Shown in pieces: positions 59,181-64,000 of a stretch of 64,000 nucleotides of DNA. The stretch's first letter is position 1; each line of letters starts with the position of its first letter. The translations under genes and the position numbers were made by a program. Source of the stretch: Morella rubra (taxonomy: Eukaryota; Streptophyta; Magnoliopsida; Fagales; Myricaceae); assembly GCA_003952965.2 (NCBI GenBank), contig CM025849.1, forward strand, positions 15,713,297 through 15,777,296, in the 5' to 3' direction. Below the pieces are notes generated by a model that did not search any database, had not been told where the DNA came from, and saw nothing but the letters and a program-made list of their open reading frames with translations.

Positions 59181-61410
59181 GAACATATTACAGAGTTCTT
59201 TCTCTCCGAGCATATGCCAGAACCAGTATGCTTTCAAATTTCCAAGATTGGTGAAAAAAACAAATAGACACCTTTTCCAATGAATATGCACATAACTAAT
59301 ATTATTTAAAATCGCATTAGTAGTCCTTTCCAGCTTGGGAAGACTTGAAAAGGCACAAAAGAAAGGTAACTAAAGAACCGTGAAAACCATTTGAACGGGT
59401 AAAAAAGAGAAATAAGATTCTAATCTACATACATTATTAGAGACCGTAGATCTCTTTCAACAAAATTTTGACCATATTCTGAAATGTTTCATAAATTGGA
59501 TTTCTTGTTGAGTATTTTGACCATATTCTGAAACGTTTTGTAAACAGCTTGACAGTCCTGTCCAAAAGATTGGGGACACGAGAGAGGGAAACATTTCATG
59601 CCTCCCAAGGGTGAATGCTTCCATGACTCCACACCAAACAGAATAAGTGACTCTTTTGGAGTTATTTGATAACTCAATATCTGAGAAATCCTGCCCCATG
59701 CTAATGAGGGTAGCTGTACCAAGTTATTGTATTGTTATTGAACGCATTTCACATAAGAACAGTAAATGGAGCATTCTATAGAATTAACAGCTCCGAAAAC
59801 TTTCCATCAAAGTCAGTACGTTGCAATAAAAGGATCCTCTACATGATTCTCCAAAGTCCTCAAGGTAGCTGCCAACTCAAGCTTATGCTTAGGCGGGAAA
59901 CGTTGGACATATTCAAGTTAGTTTAGTAAGTTGTATTTTAGTATGTTGGGCTTGACCTTACTAGTAATTTTTTTTTATCGGAAACTTGTGATTTGACCTC
60001 CCATGGAAGTTGTAGTGTAATTAATGTTGGAGCTAGTATATATAGAGAAGTATAAATGGTCATCGAAATATTATTTTCTTTTGATAATAGAGATTTGGTG
60101 GAGCACAGATCCATCTAGCTTTGTCCTTCCGACTCTCACAAATTAATCCCTCAGAGAAATTTGGTTTGGTATGTTTGTAGCGGCCTGGGTATTTGCATGC
60201 ATGTTTTAAATAAAAAATAAGGATATCTCGGGATCTTCTCCAGTTGTTGCAATCTTCAGCAACACGTTGACTTATTCAGTGCTTCCCTTTCTTCACCAAT
60301 AGATTTTCGGCTTTAAATTCAGACTTGCAGTATATGTTTTAGATAAGAAGCGATTTTATGAGGTATCAAAGATATGCTCACACTGTGGTTTCGCACATAG
60401 TTGTTGGCTACTTAGATTTCTAAGCTACAAATCATCCACACATGAACAAAGATCCACTAGATTCCATCCGAAAGTTATAAATTAGTACTAGTAATTCTCA
60501 CTAGGAAATTAGGCGTTCTTTATTTGTGTATCTAAAGCTGAGTTAGCCATTCACTTCAGAAGGACCTGAGGTCCTAAAACCCTTAGTTGATCCTTCGCAA
60601 AAACACTCCAGCAATGCGTCTACTACACTTTTTCTTCTTCATGATAGGTTATTGATGAGATTCAACAACAGAAGGATTTAGGAGTGTGAAATTTTAAAAG
60701 GCACAATAATCCAATATAACCAATGCAGTTGGTGGTGTTTCGGTTTTTCTTCTTCCCAAGCCAAGCCTTATATAGACAAGAAGCAGGTAGCTTCTTGCTT
60801 GCAACAAAATTGAACAAATCAAGTAGTTGGATAGGGACGGCTAACTGTAGAAAATGAGTGTAGAGGGATAAGTGCGGCTGCCGTTGGTATTAACCCTGGC
60901 TCCTGGTTCAGTGTGCGAGTTGCTCTTTGGTCTCAGAGACTTGTTTTAACTGCGCAAAAATTTGCTTCATATAGAGGGCAAGGAAAAAATATAGGCTGGC
61001 AAAAGAGACATTTTCGATATTAGAGGGAAAGGAAATTTCTCCTCGGCAGCTTTCGGAATTAACTCTTTGACAATGAAGCAACCATTGTTGAATTGTACAG
61101 ACAAAAATATAGGCATTGGAATCAGTGAATGTTTGAGGATTGATTGCAGGACACAGACTTCAACATTTAAAATAAGTTGAACTTTCTGCAGAAAAGTACA
61201 AGCAAATATAATACGATGCAGCTAAATATATACATGCCCGAGTTTTTTGTCAGAAGTTCTCACACCTGAAGAACTAAATCAGCTAGAACCCAAGGAAGCC
61301 GAACGTCCATCATCAACAGACTCGAAAAGGGTGTTCTAAGAATGGTTCAACTCTGCAAGTCAGCTGAATGAGACAAAATTTTCAAGTGGTACTCTTATCT
61401 CAGATGGGTT
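59181..61410. other. Intergenic region, no recognised gene
   Basis: A short direct repeat (TTTTGACCATATTCTGAAA) lies at about 59465 and 59517. Overlapping ORFs at 59457-59722 show nothing I recognise. The missing ARF4 B3 exons were looked for here and not found. Confidence 0.45.
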
Positions 61411-61800
61411 TCACTCAGTCAAGTTTGGCAGTGAAAAGCAGAGTTTTCCCTTCTTTGCTTCTTTTGTTTGAAATAGGACCGGACGGGGTATAATCGGTTG
61501 TAAAGAAAGAAACCGCCAGAGTGGGGGATTGTCCTGTCCTCCTCCCTGACCACAAAGAAGATGATTCCGTCGCTGAGCAGGCCGGCAGAGAGGACACCAA
61601 ATGCCTAAACAAGACAAAAACCTACTATATGCTTAACACAAACTTTCCGGTCCTCCCTCTAGCACACGGGGATCGGCCCTACGCACCGGGGACGAAGCGT
61701 AGAGGTCACTTTAGCTTGTTGTAGGCATGTATTTTCGAGTCCTGTGCAGCTGATGTCAGCACCAAGAAGCATATAAGGAGCAAAATGCAGCCACCCAAAC
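61411..61800 (-). other. Exon-like sequence, unrecognised membrane protein fragment
   Basis: On the minus strand, one stretch (about 61800-61710) reads GGCILLLICFLVLTSAAQDS with an AAA/GTGACC border. After a possible acceptor (TTGTTTAG, about 61606) another reads GVLSAGLLSDGIIFFVVREE and GGFFLYNRLYPVRSYF. The pattern of hydrophobic segment, splice-like borders and coherent frame suggests real exons, but I cannot name the family. It lies just downstream of the last TMEM209 exon. Confidence 0.3.
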
Positions 61801-61806
61801 AAGTTC

Positions 61807-64000
61807 TCAGTCTTCTGTTTCCGAATCCAAAATTGGAAGGATGCTCAGGGACGAAGAACCAAGATGCATACCTCGAACTATTCCTCCATATCCAACCTTA
61901 GCCCTGTGGCATAAAAGCAAGATGGAATCCCAAAGGGCAATTCTCCCCTGAAAACAAAGATCATACCGGCTGTTATTTTCCACACATGGATTTACACGTA
62001 CCACATAGTATGAACTGATAACATCAATTTCAGAGGACCTAGCAACTGCTATAGACAACCAACTGGCACCAGCAAATTAGGTACAGTCACATTTGCACAC
62101 ATAAGCACATACTGTAAGATGGAAGAGAAATGTGAAGACAAAACACCACTTCTGCTACTGAATGACTAACAGGGAAGCCTAGAAGAATAAAAAAAGAATG
62201 ACTAACAAGGGAACAGCTCGGAAGGATTCATTTAGGTGTGTAAAGCTAGCAAGACTTGACCAAAACAGGAAAAAACCTCACACAAGATATTGATCCTTCC
62301 ATTTAAGTAAGGGAAAACAGTTCTTAGGTTCTGAATGCTCAATACGGCTCATGAGTAAAGAATCCCACGAATATAGAATTATCAGGACCGAAAAAGAAGA
62401 GAAAAGAAACGAAAAGAAAGAAAAATACAGTAGAAGAATCACTCAGTACTTGCACATACAATTATTTTTGCATGTATGCTCTTTCATTGGAGATAAGATT
62501 ACCCTCATATACAATCCAGAGCACCACATTCGTAAGTGGGTTCCTTTTGTTTCAAAATCATGCCCCGACAAGGGTTATAATTAGATATGTGTTGTACATG
62601 CCATGAGCATCATCAGAAAACAGTGATTATTAGACATGCATTGCACTTGAAACCATAGAAGAATTTTAGACTAGCAAATTAGTCCTTCATTATAAAATAA
62701 CAGCAAAAGAAATAGTCTGCATAATCAGAAAACAGATATAGTAGTTGCCAACCTGAAGAGAATTTGTATCCATCGTTTCAAATATTTCTAACCTTTTCAA
62801 CTCAGATCCAAATTAATTTTTGAACTTACAAGACTCAACATACGAATGAAACCTTAAAAAAAGTGTCCAAATCATGCAGAGTTGTTACGAGCCGAATTAG
62901 GTATTGGGATATCATAGCAACAGAACAAGCTACTTTTCATCTAAACTTGAGAACAAGTTGTCAAAGAATTGTAGGTTGAACTTTTGGAGAACTATTCCCA
63001 AATCCCACACTGCTTCAGTAACAAACTGTAACCACAATAAGAACTAATTAAACACAATGCGGCAACAAGTTTCTATTGAGCAAATTATCCTGCAAATAGT
63101 CAAAGAAACACAAATAGGAGGGTGAGGAGGAGGTAATGATGACAGACTGATCATTGACCTGAATATGACTTGTTTCAATCTTTCTACAAAGCGGATTCAG
63201 CAAAACCGAAGAAAACCATTGCCAGAGCTGGTCACGCCATTGCTCAATTTGAGGATAGATGCCCAAATGCTCAAAAGCTTCAACCGATTCTTCCATGGAC
63301 ATAGGTGGAGGAAGGTCACCCTCTCTTTTCTTGGGGGGAGTGCTGAACTTCTGGGAACCAGGAGACATTCTCACAGGCCTTAATGGAGTGCTCCTAGTGG
63401 TTCCTGAGGTATTAGCTGCAGTGGAAACAGCATTTGGACTGCCAATGCCAAAACCACCAATGATGGGGGTGGAGTAGCCATTTTCCCTGCTGATTCTGTG
63501 ATTTTCTCATCTACTTCAGCCAAGAACTTTTCAAGCTTCTCTTCTGATGTTATCTCTTCTCCAGAAGAAGCTTGCTTGCTTGACCAAGGGGTCGACAGTA
63601 CTGAGTCTACCCCAGGTGAACTCTGAACAGAAGGCAATTGCAAAACAGCACCAGGGACAATATATAAAGAAGACGAAGAACTTGGTGATTTGGACGGTGT
63701 GCTGACAGCACGCATCCTATTTCCCCCACTAGAGTTTGATCTATCGCTGGTTCTAGATGAATGATTTGGACTGGTCATTGGCTGATGAAGTGGAACAAGG
63801 ACATCTGAAGAAGGTGTCAAGTGAGGTCTAGACATGGGAGGCCTCTTTGAAGACTTGGATACAACTTGTTCGACCTTTGGTTTTATTCCCAAAAGTCCTA
63901 GTTGACGATTTGTAAGATGCATCTGTTCTTTATTTCCTTTACTGGAAGATAAAACAGAGCCAGTAATATTCCTTGTTCTCCGCAGAGAGATTGCTTTGAA
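61807..64000 (-). pseudogene. TMEM209-like (cytochrome b561-related) gene, copy 2, broken and partial
   Basis: Exon 2 runs from beyond the window edge (64000) to 63159: FKAISLRRTRNI, MHLTNRQLGLLGIKPKVEQV, SRPHLTPSSDVLVPLHQP, EEKLEKFLAEVDEKITESAG, then, after a one-base frameshift near 63465, GGFGIGSPNAVSTAANTSGT, SPGSQKFSTPPKK, MEESVEAFEHLGIYPQIEQW, ending at SHIQ with donor GTCAAT. The last exon is 61947-61807 (GRIALWDSILLLCHRAKVGY, GGIVRGMHLGSSSLSILPIL, stop TGA), behind an acceptor TTTTCAG. The exons between (including the one kept in copy 1 at 35003-35296) are missing from 61950-63158. The frameshift and the missing exons make it a pseudogene. It is very similar to copy 1 where they overlap. 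Confidence 0.85.
61948..63158 (-). other. Intronic remnant between surviving exons of TMEM209 copy 2
   Basis: No exon of the family was found here, although the complete gene should have several at this position. Small ORFs (for example 62351-62584, lysine-rich) look like chance. Confidence 0.5.

Noticed and set aside
59457-59722. Overlapping ORFs considered as missing upstream exons of the ARF4-like pseudogene
   Set aside because: No B3-domain or ARF wording is present, and a local direct repeat explains part of the frame.

Overview
This is a stretch of plant nuclear DNA, almost certainly from an angiosperm and most likely a eudicot. It has spliced genes with GT-AG introns, plant-only families (dirigent proteins, an auxin response factor, a Cf-9-type LRR receptor-like protein, a CHX antiporter) and dense Ty1/copia, LTR, LINE, hAT and MITE debris. 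I cannot name the species. No CRISPR, operon, bacterial island, tRNA or rRNA gene was seen.

Layout. 1-8150: a SIRE/Maximus-like copia element on the minus strand, split by a 3.5 kb solo LTR (1844-5370) with a perfect 5-bp target duplication. 8158-8275: one end of a long-TIR MITE. 8890-10788: a second, truncated copia (minus), joined directly to the 3' part of a CHX18/19-like cation/H+ antiporter gene (10789-12303, plus). 12902-13631: a poly(A)-tailed retroposon with a 12-bp near-perfect duplication. 13758-14264: a complete copy of the long-TIR MITE. 14780-15328 and 22447-23088: two dirigent genes about 7.7 kb apart, with two LINE 3' ends between them. 24813-32567: all 15 exons of an isovaleryl-CoA dehydrogenase (IVD) gene, broken by a stop codon, a lost splice donor and an 8-nt deletion. 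34985-41695 (minus): a broken TMEM209-like (cytochrome b561-related) gene with a 5'-truncated copia (plus) in its first intron. 41940-43020 and 47460-50056 (minus): two decayed LRR receptor-like protein copies, separated by an LTR related to the first solo LTR (44182-47167). 51705-53068: a non-autonomous hAT element with a perfect 8-bp target duplication, inside duplicated RLP upstream sequence. 55963-56200: a small fold-back. 57360-59180 (minus): an ARF4-like pseudogene without its B3 domain or last exon. 61807-64000 (minus): a second TMEM209-like pseudogene that runs off the window.

The region reads as a gene graveyard. The only coding units that look intact are the two dirigent genes and the truncated CHX 3' part. 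Every other host gene has several independent lesions. The two TMEM209 copies keep complementary exons, which suggests a segmental duplication followed by separate deletions. Working copies of IVD, ARF4 and TMEM209 are presumably elsewhere in the genome; that is inference. I found no evidence for a wholly new biological system. The most informative observations are the datable insertions (exact target duplications), the stop-loss extension of the second dirigent gene, the retrocopy-like fragment in the IVD intron and the copia/CHX junction.
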